A stretch of 64,000 nucleotides of DNA from JAMXLO01 sp963812475 (GTDB lineage Bacteria > Pseudomonadota > Alphaproteobacteria > Acetobacterales > Acetobacteraceae): the NCBI GenBank assembly GCA_963812475.1, contig CAWEVI010000050.1:62001-126000 (forward strand). The letters run 5' to 3'. A program made the position numbers and the translations under genes. The notes beneath the pieces were generated by a model, which saw nothing but the letters and a program-made list of their open reading frames with translations, ran no database searches and was not told the DNA's origin. The stretch's first letter is position 1; each line of letters opens with the position of its first letter. Shown piece after piece: positions 8,093-17,779 of the stretch.

Positions 8093-11000
8093 GGCGATTG
8101 TTCCTGCACCTGCTGTTGGGCAGCCCCACGACCCCGAGGGTCCTGGAATGGATCGCCATCGCCATTCTCGCCATGACCGGCCTTACGCTGGTGTGCGCCG
8201 TCGCGGCGGTCAATCTGAATCCGCTGCAGCAAACCGCCCTGGCGTGTGCCACCGCGGCGGCATTCCTCATCTGCAATCGCATCTCCGGGCGGCAGATGAC
8301 ACTGTGTCTCACCATGCTCTCGGCGGTCGTATCGTTGCGCTACATCGTATGGCGCTTCACGGAAACGCTCGAATTCAACACGCTGCCGCAAGGTGTGCTC
8401 GCCACCGGGCTGGCGATGGCGGAGGCGTACGCGATCATCGTGATGGCATTGGGCTACATCCAGACCGTCTGGCCGCTGGAGCGCAAGCCGGTACCGTTGC
8501 CCGCCGATCCAACGATCTGGCCGACGATCGATGTCTATGTGCCGACCTACAATGAGGACCTGTCGCTCGTGCGCGCCACGGTGCTGGCCGCGATGGCGAT
8601 CGACTGGCCGCATGACAAGCTGCGGGTGTACATACTCGATGACGGGCGGCGACAGGAGTTCCGCGATTTCGCCGAAAGCTGCGGCGCCGGCTACATCATT
8701 CGGCCGGACAATGCGCACGCCAAGGCCGGCAACCTCAATCACGCGATGACGCTGACGAACGGTGAATTCATCGCCGTATTCGACTGCGACCACGTACCAA
8801 CGCGCGCCTTCATGCAGTTGACGCTGGGCTGGCTCGTGCGCGAACCGCAGATGGCGTTCATTCAGACGCCGCACCATTTCTACTCGCCTGATCCCTTCCA
8901 GCGGAACCTGGCAGCCGGCACCCGTGTGCCGCCGGAAGGCAATCTTTTCTATGGCCTGGTGCAGGATGGCAACGACTTCTGGAATGCCGCATTCTTTTGC
9001 GGCTCCTGCGCGGTGATCCGCCGGGCCGCCCTGGACTCCATCGGCGGCTTCGCGACCCAGACCGTGACCGAGGACGCCCACACCGCATTGCGCCTGCACC
9101 GGAAGGGCTGGCAATCGGCCTATCTGAAACTGCCGCTGGCTGCCGGTCTCGCAACCGAGCGGCTGATCCTGCATGTCGGCCAGCGGATGCGCTGGGCGCG
9201 TGGGATGCTGCAGATTTTTCGGCTGGACAACCCGATGCTCGGTCCGGGCCTGAGGATCGGTCAACGTCTCTGTTACCTCAACGCCATGGGGCACTTTTTC
9301 TTCGCGTTGCCACGCATCGTATTCTTGACGGCGCCCCTGGCCTTGTTGCTGTTCAACCAGAACATCATCGCCGCGTCGCCGCTTGCGATCAGTGCCTATG
9401 CTCTGCCGCACCTCTTCCACTCGATAGCGACCAACGCACGCATCCAGGGGAACTGGCGGCATTCATTCTGGAGCGAGATCTACGAGACGGTGCTGGCGCT
9501 GTTTCTTATCCGTATCACCTTCGTTACGATGATCAGCCCACGGCGCGGCCAATTCAATGTCACCGACAAGGGCGGTCTGCTCGGCAGCGGCTACTTCGAC
9601 ATGTCCGCCGTTTACCCGAACCTGGTCCTGTGCGGCATCCTGGTCGTGGGTCTCGGACGCGGGCTGTTCGGCCTGCTGCTGCAAGACACCACCAGGCTGG
9701 AGTTCCAGGCGCTGCTGTTGAACTCGATCTGGGTGACGTTCAGCCTTGTGGTCGTGCTTGCGGCCATCGCGGTCGGGCGGGAGACGCGGCAGATCCGCAA
9801 TCGCGCACGCATTCGGGCACGCCTTCCCGTGGTGGCCTGGCTGCCGGACGGTCGCGCCATACAGGGCAACAGCCACAACCTCTCGCTTGGCGGCTGCGCG
9901 TTGATCATGGATCGGCCCGCGGGCGTCGAGCCTGGTTCGAAGATCGAGCTTGAATTCTCCCTGGGTGGCGAGCGGTTGCAGTTGCCGGCGCTGATCGAAC
10001 GCTGGGGCCGGCAGTTCCTGCAGGTACGGTGGCAGCCTGCGGATATCGCTGACGAAAGCCTGGTGGCGCAACTCGTATTCGGACGAGCCGACGCCTGGAC
10101 GGACTGGAACCGCTATCCGGTGGACCGGCCAGTGGCCAGTTTCTGGCACGTGCTGGTCAGCATCGGTGGCCTGTTCCGCCCGCGCGGACGTTCGATCGCG
10201 ATCTCGGATTTGCCGACGGCGCCGTCAAGGACGCCGGCGACGGATGCCACCCTGGCGCGTCAGAGCCTGCTGCTGCGTCCGCGCAGCGGCGCGGGCGTCA
10301 TTGTGCTCCTGCTCTGCGGATTGTTCGGCGTGCCGCCGCGGCTGCACGCACAACCGGCGGCGCCGGCAGTCACTCTGCCGAACGTACCGTTGCCGGCGCT
10401 GCCGGCGCCACAGCCGCCGATCCGGTTGCCGTCCGCGGCAGAGACCGCGCCGGCGCAGCCGGCAAGCGATACACGCACCGTGGTGTTCGCCCTGCGCGAT
10501 CTTGGCGCGTCGGGGCCCATGACCATGCGCGGCACCAGCACGATCCAGGGTCTCCTGTTCGGCGTCCGCGGCGACGAGGTCGTGACCGACGCGCGCCTGT
10601 CGCTGGGCGGCGCGATGTCGCCGGCGCTGCTCCCCGATTTCAGCAACGTCACGGTAACGCTGAACGAGCAGTATGTCGGCACGATCCCGGTGAATGCGAA
10701 CCGCCCCGAATTCGGCCCGCTGGAAATGCCGGTCAACCCGGTGTTCTTTCAGGATCGCAACCGGCTGAACTTCCGCTTCACGGGCCGTTATACGCCGGAT
10801 TGCAATGATCCGCTCAGCGGCCTGCTGTGGGCGACGATCTCCAACTCCTCCACGCTCACACTGACCATGGCGCGCCTGCCGCCGCGCCGGGACCTGGCGA
10901 AACTGCCGCTGCCGATGTTCGATGAGAATGTGCGGCAGAAACTTGTGCTGCCGTTCGTGCTGTCCGCCAACCCGACCAACGAGACGTTGCAGGCGGCGGC

Positions 11001-12603
11001 GATCGTCGCTTCCTGGTTCGGCAAGCTCACCGATTTCCGCGGCGCAAGCTTTCCGGTCGCGGCCGAACCGCCGCAGGAAGGCAATGCAGTGCTGGTTATC
11101 GTCGGCCGCGACGCGCCGGCTGGGCTCGGTCTGCCGGCGATAAACGGCCCCACGATCGCCGAGATCGCCAATCCAAATGACAAGCTGGCCACGCTGCTGG
11201 TCGTCGCCGGCCGCACCGCCGCCGAAACCATCGCCGCCGCCAACACGCTCTCCCTGGGCAGCCGGTTACTGAGCGGGGAAAAAGCCAATGCGCAGGCCAT
11301 CGCCCTGCCGGTGCGCAAGCCGTATGACGCGCCGGCCTGGATTTCCACTGACCGGCCGGTGCAGTTCGGTGAGCTGGTCGATGCGTCGGTCCTGCAGGGT
11401 ACCGGCTACGTGCCCGGCACCTTTCACGTGCCGTTCCGCACCGCTCCTGATCTCTACACCTGGCGGCGCCGTCCATTCCAGGCGGACATAAGTTTTCGCG
11501 CGCCACCCGGTCCGGTGGTGGACGTGGCGGCGTCGAGGCTGGACGTCAGCATCAACAGCATCTTCCTGCAGAGCTTTTCGCTGGCGCCGGCGGACACCAC
11601 ACGCGACTGGCTGATGCGAAACCTGGGGTACTCGCAGCCCGTGCGGAACGGATCGACACCGGTACCGCTCTACACCGTGTTCGGGGAGAACGACCTGCAA
11701 CTTTTCTTCGACGCGCGGCCGATGCACCGCGGTGATTGCACGGCGATCCCGGAAGACCTGCACATGTCGGTCGATCAGAGTTCTACGCTCGATCTCAGCT
11801 CGGCCTACCACTTCACGACGCTCCCCAACCTGGCATTCTTCGTCAACTCCGGCTTTCCGTTCACCCGCATGGCGGATCTGTCAGAGACCGCGGTGGTGCT
11901 GCCGCAGCAGCCAACCCCGGTGGAAGTGAACGCTTTCCTTGATCTGATGGGAAACCTCGGCGCGCTGACCTTTCAGCCGGTCAATCGGATCAGCGTGCTC
12001 CGGCCGAACGAGTTGTCGCCGTTGCCCGCCAAGGATCTGCTGGTGATCGGCACACTGGCACATCTCGGCGCCGCATCCGGGCTGCTTGCGCGCAGCCCTT
12101 ATCGCGTTGATGGCGACAGCTTGCATGTACTGCTGCCCGGTCGTCTGGGGACTGTGTGGCATCTGTTCGGTGACCGTAGCGACGACGTGCGGCAGTCGGC
12201 AGCGGCGGCATTGACCAGTCCGTTGGGCGAAGGAACCGCCGTGCTGATTGGCGCACAGGCGCCGGAGGGTCATGGGCGCTCGGTCGTGGCGCTGCTGGCC
12301 GGCTCACCGCAGGGGCTGGAGGCGATGGTCGAGGCGATGCGCAACGCGAGGCAGGCGCCGAACATACAGGGTGATCTTGCTTTGCTGGCGGGTGGAACCC
12401 TCACGGCCTATCGCGGCGGTGGAACTTACACGGTTGGCGACCTCCCGATCTGGCTGTGGCCCGAATGGTGGCTGCAGGACCAACCGACAGAGATTTTCGT
12501 CACCATGCTGATTGCGGCGGCGGTCATGGGAACCTGCCTCTACCGGGTGTTCCGATGGCAGGCCAGCCAGCGCGTCGCACGCCGGCGAGCGCCGCCAGGG
12601 TGA
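8089..12603 (+). CDS. bcsAB: Fused cellulose synthase BcsA-BcsB (catalytic subunit plus periplasmic subunit)
   Basis: 1504 residues in one frame. BcsA part (1 to about 725): N-terminal helices, GT2 catalytic residues LDDG (D184, D185), FDCDH (232-234), TED (327-329) and QRMRW (365-369), further helices, then a PilZ domain for c-di-GMP (RQIRNRARIR from 567; NLSLGG 597-602). A hydrophobic stretch at about 734-755, ending LHAQ, looks like the former BcsB signal peptide kept inside the fusion. The BcsB part follows (about 785-1490), with a C-terminal transmembrane anchor (IFVTMLIAAAVMGTCLYRVF). It polymerises UDP-glucose to beta-1,4-glucan and passes it across the periplasm. Fusions of this kind are known as AcsAB in some Komagataeibacter. 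Confidence 0.96.
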   Translation: MRRLFLHLLLGSPTTPRVLEWIAIAILAMTGLTLVCAVAAVNLNPLQQTALACATAAAFLICNRISGRQMTLCLTMLSAVVSLRYIVWRFTETLEFNTLPQGVLATGLAMAEAYAIIVMALGYIQTVWPLERKPVPLPADPTIWPTIDVYVPTYNEDLSLVRATVLAAMAIDWPHDKLRVYILDDGRRQEFRDFAESCGAGYIIRPDNAHAKAGNLNHAMTLTNGEFIAVFDCDHVPTRAFMQLTLGWLVREPQMAFIQTPHHFYSPDPFQRNLAAGTRVPPEGNLFYGLVQDGNDFWNAAFFCGSCAVIRRAALDSIGGFATQTVTEDAHTALRLHRKGWQSAYLKLPLAAGLATERLILHVGQRMRWARGMLQIFRLDNPMLGPGLRIGQRLCYLNAMGHFFFALPRIVFLTAPLALLLFNQNIIAASPLAISAYALPHLFHSIATNARIQGNWRHSFWSEIYETVLALFLIRITFVTMISPRRGQFNVTDKGGLLGSGYFDMSAVYPNLVLCGILVVGLGRGLFGLLLQDTTRLEFQALLLNSIWVTFSLVVVLAAIAVGRETRQIRNRARIRARLPVVAWLPDGRAIQGNSHNLSLGGCALIMDRPAGVEPGSKIELEFSLGGERLQLPALIERWGRQFLQVRWQPADIADESLVAQLVFGRADAWTDWNRYPVDRPVASFWHVLVSIGGLFRPRGRSIAISDLPTAPSRTPATDATLARQSLLLRPRSGAGVIVLLLCGLFGVPPRLHAQPAAPAVTLPNVPLPALPAPQPPIRLPSAAETAPAQPASDTRTVVFALRDLGASGPMTMRGTSTIQGLLFGVRGDEVVTDARLSLGGAMSPALLPDFSNVTVTLNEQYVGTIPVNANRPEFGPLEMPVNPVFFQDRNRLNFRFTGRYTPDCNDPLSGLLWATISNSSTLTLTMARLPPRRDLAKLPLPMFDENVRQKLVLPFVLSANPTNETLQAAAIVASWFGKLTDFRGASFPVAAEPPQEGNAVLVIVGRDAPAGLGLPAINGPTIAEIANPNDKLATLLVVAGRTAAETIAAANTLSLGSRLLSGEKANAQAIALPVRKPYDAPAWISTDRPVQFGELVDASVLQGTGYVPGTFHVPFRTAPDLYTWRRRPFQADISFRAPPGPVVDVAASRLDVSINSIFLQSFSLAPADTTRDWLMRNLGYSQPVRNGSTPVPLYTVFGENDLQLFFDARPMHRGDCTAIPEDLHMSVDQSSTLDLSSAYHFTTLPNLAFFVNSGFPFTRMADLSETAVVLPQQPTPVEVNAFLDLMGNLGALTFQPVNRISVLRPNELSPLPAKDLLVIGTLAHLGAASGLLARSPYRVDGDSLHVLLPGRLGTVWHLFGDRSDDVRQSAAAALTSPLGEGTAVLIGAQAPEGHGRSVVALLAGSPQGLEAMVEAMRNARQAPNIQGDLALLAGGTLTAYRGGGTYTVGDLPIWLWPEWWLQDQPTEIFVTMLIAAAVMGTCLYRVFRWQASQRVARRRAPPG

Positions 12604-12607
12604 TGTC

Positions 12608-15600
12608 ATGATCCGATCTGCCGCGCGTTCTGCCGCGCGTTCTGCCGCACTGCTTGCCGCGCTTGCTGCCGGCGCTCATGCGCAGGCGCCCGGCGCGCTG
12701 CCCGCCACCGCGGTCCCCGGTACGGCGACACCGAGCGCGGCGGCAAAGGTGCTGCTGGATCAGGCGAACTTCTGGCATGCACAGAACCGTCCGCAGGATG
12801 CAGAACGCGCACTGGACCGCCTGTTGCTGTTGGAGCCGGACAATGCCGATGCGCTCGGGCTGGTCGCCCAGCTTCAGGCCGAGCGGGGGGATCGCGCCGC
12901 GGCGCAGGCCAGCCTGACGCGTCTGCGGGCGGTGCGTCCGGACGACCCGCGCATTGCCGCGGCGGAACAGGCGATCCGTCAGGGAAGTGTCGATCCTGCC
13001 GGACTGGCCGAGGCGCGCCGGCTGGCGCAGGAGGGACACAACGCGGAGGCGATCGCACGCTATCAGCGTCTGTTCCGCGGCAGCGAGCCGCCCGCCGGCC
13101 TGGCGGTCGAGTACTACGAGACGCTCGCCGGAACCCAGGGCGGCAGCGAGGCCGCGCAGGCCGGGCTGGCCCGTGTGGTGGCGGCCAATCCAAACAACCT
13201 GCGCGCCCAGCTGGCATACGCCCAACTGCTCACCTACCAGGAGCCGACCCGTGTCGAAGGCATAAGGCGGTTGGCCGCGCTCGCGCAGAACCCCGAGATT
13301 GCCTCGGCCGCAGGCAAGGCGTGGCGGCAGGCACTGGAATGGCTGCCGATCGATGCTCCCAGCATTCCGGCCTATCAGGGCTGGCTGACCGGCCATCCGA
13401 GCGACGGGGGAATCAGTGCGCTGATGGAGCAGGCGCGCAATCCACGCCGCACGCCGGCCGACGAGGCCGCCGCAACGCGCAGTGCCGGGTTCGCGGCACT
13501 CAACAGCGGCCAGATCAAGGAAGCCGAAGCGGACTTCCAGGCTGCATTGGCGAAGAACCCGCAGGACCCCGATGCACTCGGTGGCCTCGGGTTGGTTCGG
13601 CTGCGCCAGGGGAACGCCGCCGAGGCGCGGACGCTGTTGTCGCGCGCCATCGCCGCCGACCCGGAGCACAAGGCGCGGTGGGAGCAGGCGTTGTCAGGCG
13701 CCAGCGTGGGCGAGGATTACGCAGCAGCGCGGACGGCGGTCCAGCGCGGCCAGTTGGACGCGGCGGAGCGGCAGCTTCGCGCGATCATCGCACGCGGCGG
13801 CGACGTGGTCGGCGCGCAGGCGATGCTGGCCGATGTGCTGAGCCGGCGCGGCGACCTGGCCGGCGCGGAGTCGCAGTACCGGGCCGTGCTTGCCCGTCAG
13901 CCGAACAATGCGGACGCACTGGTGGGGCTGGCGCAGGTGCTGGGCAAGCAAGGTCGCAGTGCCGAGGCGGAGGCGCTGCTGGACCGGGCGCAGAGTGCCG
14001 GCGACAACCGCGCCGTGGGCCGCATCCGCGCCGATGCGCTGCGTCAGCAGGCGGCGGCGGCGCGGGACCCGGCGGTCAAGGAGGCGCTGCTGCGCGCGGC
14101 GGTTGGGGCGGACCCGAACGACCCGTGGACACGGCTCGACCTTGCCCGAACACTGGCCGCGACCGGCAAGAAGCTGGAAGCCCGCCAGGTCATGGCGGAG
14201 GTGACCGGCGCCGCACATCCCAGTGTCGATGCGCTGCGGGCGGGAGCCCTGTTCGCCTCCGAGGACGGACGGCCGAACGATGCGACGGCATTGATCGATC
14301 GGCTGCCGGCGAGTGCGCGGACGCCCGACATGCGTGCCCTGCTGGCCCAGGCGCAGTTGCAGACCGAAATCCGCAACGCAATGAGCCTGCGCGCAATCAG
14401 CCCCGCCGCCGCACGCGAAAAGCTCATGACCCTGGCCGCGCAACCTGACCCGGCCGGCGCGCGCGGCGTGGCGATCGCGCGTGCCTTCCTGGAGATGGGC
14501 AACCCGGCCGGTGCGCGCGAGGCCCTGGCGACTGCGCAGGCGGCAACCCGGGAGCCGACCTCGGCCCAGCGCATCGCTTATGCGGGCATTCTGCTCCAGG
14601 CGGGGGACGAACGCGGCGCACAGATCCTGATCCATGCGCTGGACGCGACGACCGGCCTCACACCGCAGCAGTCCACCGATCTGAACCGGTTGCGCGCCGG
14701 GTCGGCAATCCGCCAGGCCGACGCACTGAACACCGAGGGGCGGCAGGCGGACGCCTACGATGTTCTGGCGCCGGCGCTGTCACGCGACCCGAGCGACCCG
14801 GGCTTGAACATGGCGTTGGGGCGGCTCTATGCGCGCGACGACCGACCCGGCAAGGCGCTGGCGATCAATCAGGCGCTGCTGGAGCGTGACCCGGCCAATC
14901 TGGATGCGCGCCGCGCCGCGCTGGACGCCGCCATCCAGGCGCGGGACTGGACGGGCGCGGACGCACTGGTGAACGAGGGCAAGCGCCTGGCGCCGGACGA
15001 TCCGCGTACGTGGATGATGTCGGCGACGCTGAACCGTGCGCGCGGCAATACGCGGCGGGCGCTGGAGGACCTGAAACAGGCACAGGCGCTGAGGCGGCAG
15101 GAGGTCGGCGCCGACCTGACGACGCCGGGCGCGGAGCCGACGCGGATCTACCAGACGGCCGCACAGGATGAGCCGCTAGCACCGATGTCCGGCAATCCGT
15201 TCCGGCGCGGTGCGGCGCCGACGCCGCAAACCAGCTTCGCGCCCAGCCTGCAGGCGCCAGCGCCGAGCGATCCGTTGTCGCAGGACATCGACCGCCAGAT
15301 CGTCGGGTTGCAGGAAGACCTTGCTCCGAAGCTGACGATCGGCCCGGCGTTCCGCTTCCGCACCGGCACCACCGGATTGGACCAGCTCAGCGAAGCGGCA
15401 GTGCCTATTGCGCTGCTGGTCCACCCGCTGGACCGCGGGCAACTGAGCGTAATCGCGACGCCGACCTTCCTGTCGGCGGGCCAGGTTCCCGGGGATACCC
15501 AGAGCCAACGGCTGTTCGGCACCGGGGCGCTCGGCAACACGCCCGTACCGCCCAGCCAGCACGCCCAGGGTGTTGGTTTGCTGGTAGGCTACGAGATGGA

Positions 15601-16414
15601 TTGGCTGAAGGCGGACATTGGCAGCTCGCCGCTCGGATTTCAGCAGGAGAACGTCCTCGGTGGGTTGGAAGTATCGCCGCAGATAGCCGATGGCGTGCGG
15701 TTGCGCGTGCTGGGCGAGCGGCGCGCGGTGACCGACAGCGTGCTGTCCTATGCCGGAACCCAGGACCCGGCCACCGGCATTCGCTGGGGCGGGGTGACGC
15801 GCGAGCGTGGCCACGCGCAACTGGAGATGTCCGTTCGCGATGCGAATTTCTATGCCGGGGGCGGCTATGCGGCACTGAACGGCCTGAATGTCGAATCGAA
15901 CACGGAATATGAGATGGGCGCCGGCGGAAGCTATCCGGTCTGGCGCGGGCAGGCCAACAACGAAGTGCGGATCGGGCTTGACCTGGTGTATTTCGCCTAC
16001 GACAAGAACCTGCGCTTCTTCTCGCTCGGGCAGGGCGGGTATTTCAGCCCGCAATCGTATTTCGCCGCACTGTTCCCGGTACACTACACCTCGAAGAGCG
16101 ACGACCTGGACTGGTCGATCGGCGGATCGGTCGGCTATCAGGTTTACAACGAGAATTCATCCCCCGTGTTTCCCGACAATGCCGGATTGCAAAACCAGTT
16201 GCTGCTGGTGGCAGCGACGACGCCAGGATTGCTGACCTCATATCCCAGCCACAGTGCATCTGGCATCGTCGGTGGCGCGGAAGGCTCCCTGGACTATCGT
16301 GTGACGGACAACTTCCGCATCGGCGGACGCGCCAGTTATCAGCACGCCGGCAATTGGAGCGAAACGATCGGGACGCTGTTCGCCCGTTATATCTTCAACG
16401 GAGCCTCGCGATGA
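12608..16414 (+). CDS. bcsC: Cellulose synthase subunit BcsC (TPR periplasmic scaffold and outer-membrane porin)
   Basis: 1268 residues. The ATG at 12608 lies 4 bases after bcsAB and gives a signal peptide (MIRSAARSAARSAALLAALA...AHAQ). Residues to about 850 are alanine-rich TPR repeats (repeated A-L-L/ADPEN-type helices). From about residue 890 (LSQDIDRQIVGLQEDLAPKL) comes the BcsC C-terminal beta-barrel, ending SETIGTLFARYIFNGASR. The product exports the glucan chain through the outer membrane. The signal peptide holds a 12-base tandem duplication encoding repeated RSAA. The stop overlaps the bcsD start by 4 bases. Confidence 0.95.
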   Translation: MIRSAARSAARSAALLAALAAGAHAQAPGALPATAVPGTATPSAAAKVLLDQANFWHAQNRPQDAERALDRLLLLEPDNADALGLVAQLQAERGDRAAAQASLTRLRAVRPDDPRIAAAEQAIRQGSVDPAGLAEARRLAQEGHNAEAIARYQRLFRGSEPPAGLAVEYYETLAGTQGGSEAAQAGLARVVAANPNNLRAQLAYAQLLTYQEPTRVEGIRRLAALAQNPEIASAAGKAWRQALEWLPIDAPSIPAYQGWLTGHPSDGGISALMEQARNPRRTPADEAAATRSAGFAALNSGQIKEAEADFQAALAKNPQDPDALGGLGLVRLRQGNAAEARTLLSRAIAADPEHKARWEQALSGASVGEDYAAARTAVQRGQLDAAERQLRAIIARGGDVVGAQAMLADVLSRRGDLAGAESQYRAVLARQPNNADALVGLAQVLGKQGRSAEAEALLDRAQSAGDNRAVGRIRADALRQQAAAARDPAVKEALLRAAVGADPNDPWTRLDLARTLAATGKKLEARQVMAEVTGAAHPSVDALRAGALFASEDGRPNDATALIDRLPASARTPDMRALLAQAQLQTEIRNAMSLRAISPAAAREKLMTLAAQPDPAGARGVAIARAFLEMGNPAGAREALATAQAATREPTSAQRIAYAGILLQAGDERGAQILIHALDATTGLTPQQSTDLNRLRAGSAIRQADALNTEGRQADAYDVLAPALSRDPSDPGLNMALGRLYARDDRPGKALAINQALLERDPANLDARRAALDAAIQARDWTGADALVNEGKRLAPDDPRTWMMSATLNRARGNTRRALEDLKQAQALRRQEVGADLTTPGAEPTRIYQTAAQDEPLAPMSGNPFRRGAAPTPQTSFAPSLQAPAPSDPLSQDIDRQIVGLQEDLAPKLTIGPAFRFRTGTTGLDQLSEAAVPIALLVHPLDRGQLSVIATPTFLSAGQVPGDTQSQRLFGTGALGNTPVPPSQHAQGVGLLVGYEMDWLKADIGSSPLGFQQENVLGGLEVSPQIADGVRLRVLGERRAVTDSVLSYAGTQDPATGIRWGGVTRERGHAQLEMSVRDANFYAGGGYAALNGLNVESNTEYEMGAGGSYPVWRGQANNEVRIGLDLVYFAYDKNLRFFSLGQGGYFSPQSYFAALFPVHYTSKSDDLDWSIGGSVGYQVYNENSSPVFPDNAGLQNQLLLVAATTPGLLTSYPSHSASGIVGGAEGSLDYRVTDNFRIGGRASYQHAGNWSETIGTLFARYIFNGASR

Positions 16415-16887
16415 ATACAGTCTGGAGCACAGCCGTGGAAGCGGCCCAAAAGCCTCCGGTCCAGGGATGCCCGACCGGGTGGCGCGTGTTCCTGCGCGCG
16501 CTGGCACTGGAGATGGAGGCGCAGGCCGGACCGGCGGCCACCGCGGCGGTACTGCGCGCTGCCGGACAGCAGATGGCGCGGTTGGCAGCGTTGCCGCCCG
16601 TCGGTTCGATGGAAGCACTGGAACTTGAGATGAACGCGGTGCTGACCGAAATCGGTTGGGGCAGCGTACGATTGGCGATGAATGAGGCGGAACGCTGCGT
16701 TGTGCTGGACCACACCGGATTGCCCCAGGTAGGGTCTGCCGGTGAGCCCGCCGGAACCTGGCTGGCACCTGTCCTCGAGGGGCTTTACCAGGTCTGGATG
16801 GGACAACAGCCCGGGGCTGACGAATCGCTCCGCGCTCGATTGCAGCACTGCGGAAGTTCGATCACCATTCGTTATGGACGGTTGTAG
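16411..16887 (+). CDS. bcsD: Cellulose synthase subunit BcsD
   Basis: 158 residues, matching the roughly 156-residue AcsD/BcsD family, which forms a periplasmic octameric ring that guides glucan chains into crystalline bundles. It has GCPTGWRVFLRALALEME near the N-terminus, a central helix (VLRAAGQQMARL) and C-terminal HCGSSITIRYGRL. Its ATG overlaps the bcsC stop codon. It is the last gene of the operon. BcsD marks type I (acetic acid bacterium-like, crystalline) cellulose systems. No beta-glucosidase gene follows, unlike in Komagataeibacter. Confidence 0.93.
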   Translation: MNTVWSTAVEAAQKPPVQGCPTGWRVFLRALALEMEAQAGPAATAAVLRAAGQQMARLAALPPVGSMEALELEMNAVLTEIGWGSVRLAMNEAERCVVLDHTGLPQVGSAGEPAGTWLAPVLEGLYQVWMGQQPGADESLRARLQHCGSSITIRYGRL

Positions 16888-17072
16888 TTGCAGATATTTT
16901 GATATGACAATTAAAATAACCAAGTGCCCTAAAAATTGACTCTTGGGGCAGCTTCGGCCTCGCCGCAAAACCGTCATGGCCGGCAATGACGCGTGATATG
17001 TGTCGAGCGTCTGAACCTTCATTTGGTTGTCGGATCGCATTCGAGAACTCGCTGTCCGACACCGGCGCGCGA

Positions 17073-17633
17073 TCAACTCTCCAGCTCGCTGTCCCAGTAG
17101 AGGTAGTCCCGCCAGCTCTCGTGCAGATAATTGGGCGGGAAGGCGCGGCCGTTGTCTTGCAGCTCCCAGGTCGTCGGCTGGCGCGGATTGCTGCGGGGGA
17201 ACATCCTGCACTCGCGCGGCAGGCGCGAGCCCTTGCGCAGATTGCACTCCCCGCACGCGGTAACGACGTTCTCCCAGGTCGTGCGCCCGCCGCGGCTGCG
17301 CGGGATCAGATGGTCGAACGTCAGTTCCTGTGCTGGACACCGGTCGCCGCAGTACTGGCAGACAAACGCGTCGCGCAGGAACACGTTGAACCGTGTGAAG
17401 GCGGGCCTGCGCGCCGAGGGGATGTAGTCCTTCAGCGCGATCACGCTCGGCAGGCGCATGGTGAGCGACGGCGAGCGAACCTTGGTCTCGTACTCGGACA
17501 ACACCGAGACCCGGTCGAGAAATACCGCCTTGACCGCGTCCTGCCAGGACCACAGCGACAGCGGGAAGTATGACAGCGGCCGAAAATCGGCGTTCAGCAC
17601 CAGTGCAGGATAAAATTGGCCACCGTCAGGCAA
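17073..17633 (-). CDS. HNH endonuclease family protein
   Basis: 186 residues. N-terminal ALVLNADFRPLSYFPLS and WSWQDAVKAVFLDRV are typical of a widespread alphaproteobacterial HNH family. The HNH core is FVCQYCG ... LTFDHLIPRSRGG ... NVVTACGECNLRKG, with two CxxC pairs for a structural zinc and D/H catalytic residues. The start is a TTG at 17633; an in-frame stop lies just upstream and no ATG precedes the conserved region. It stands alone, without a methylase beside it, so a role in restriction is not implied. Cellular function is unknown. Confidence 0.87.
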   Translation of the reverse strand: MPDGGQFYPALVLNADFRPLSYFPLSLWSWQDAVKAVFLDRVSVLSEYETKVRSPSLTMRLPSVIALKDYIPSARRPAFTRFNVFLRDAFVCQYCGDRCPAQELTFDHLIPRSRGGRTTWENVVTACGECNLRKGSRLPRECRMFPRSNPRQPTTWELQDNGRAFPPNYLHESWRDYLYWDSELES

Positions 17634-17779
17634 ACGCTACTCCCTTGCGTCGTGAGCGCAAGTCTGGGGGCGTAGCTGTCACCGACCCACCAGATGTTGT
17701 GCGCCGCCGAAAACCTGTGTGTTTATCGCAGAGCCCGGAGTATGCCGCAAGCGGAGGGGTCCTCGGTTTCACGACACTA

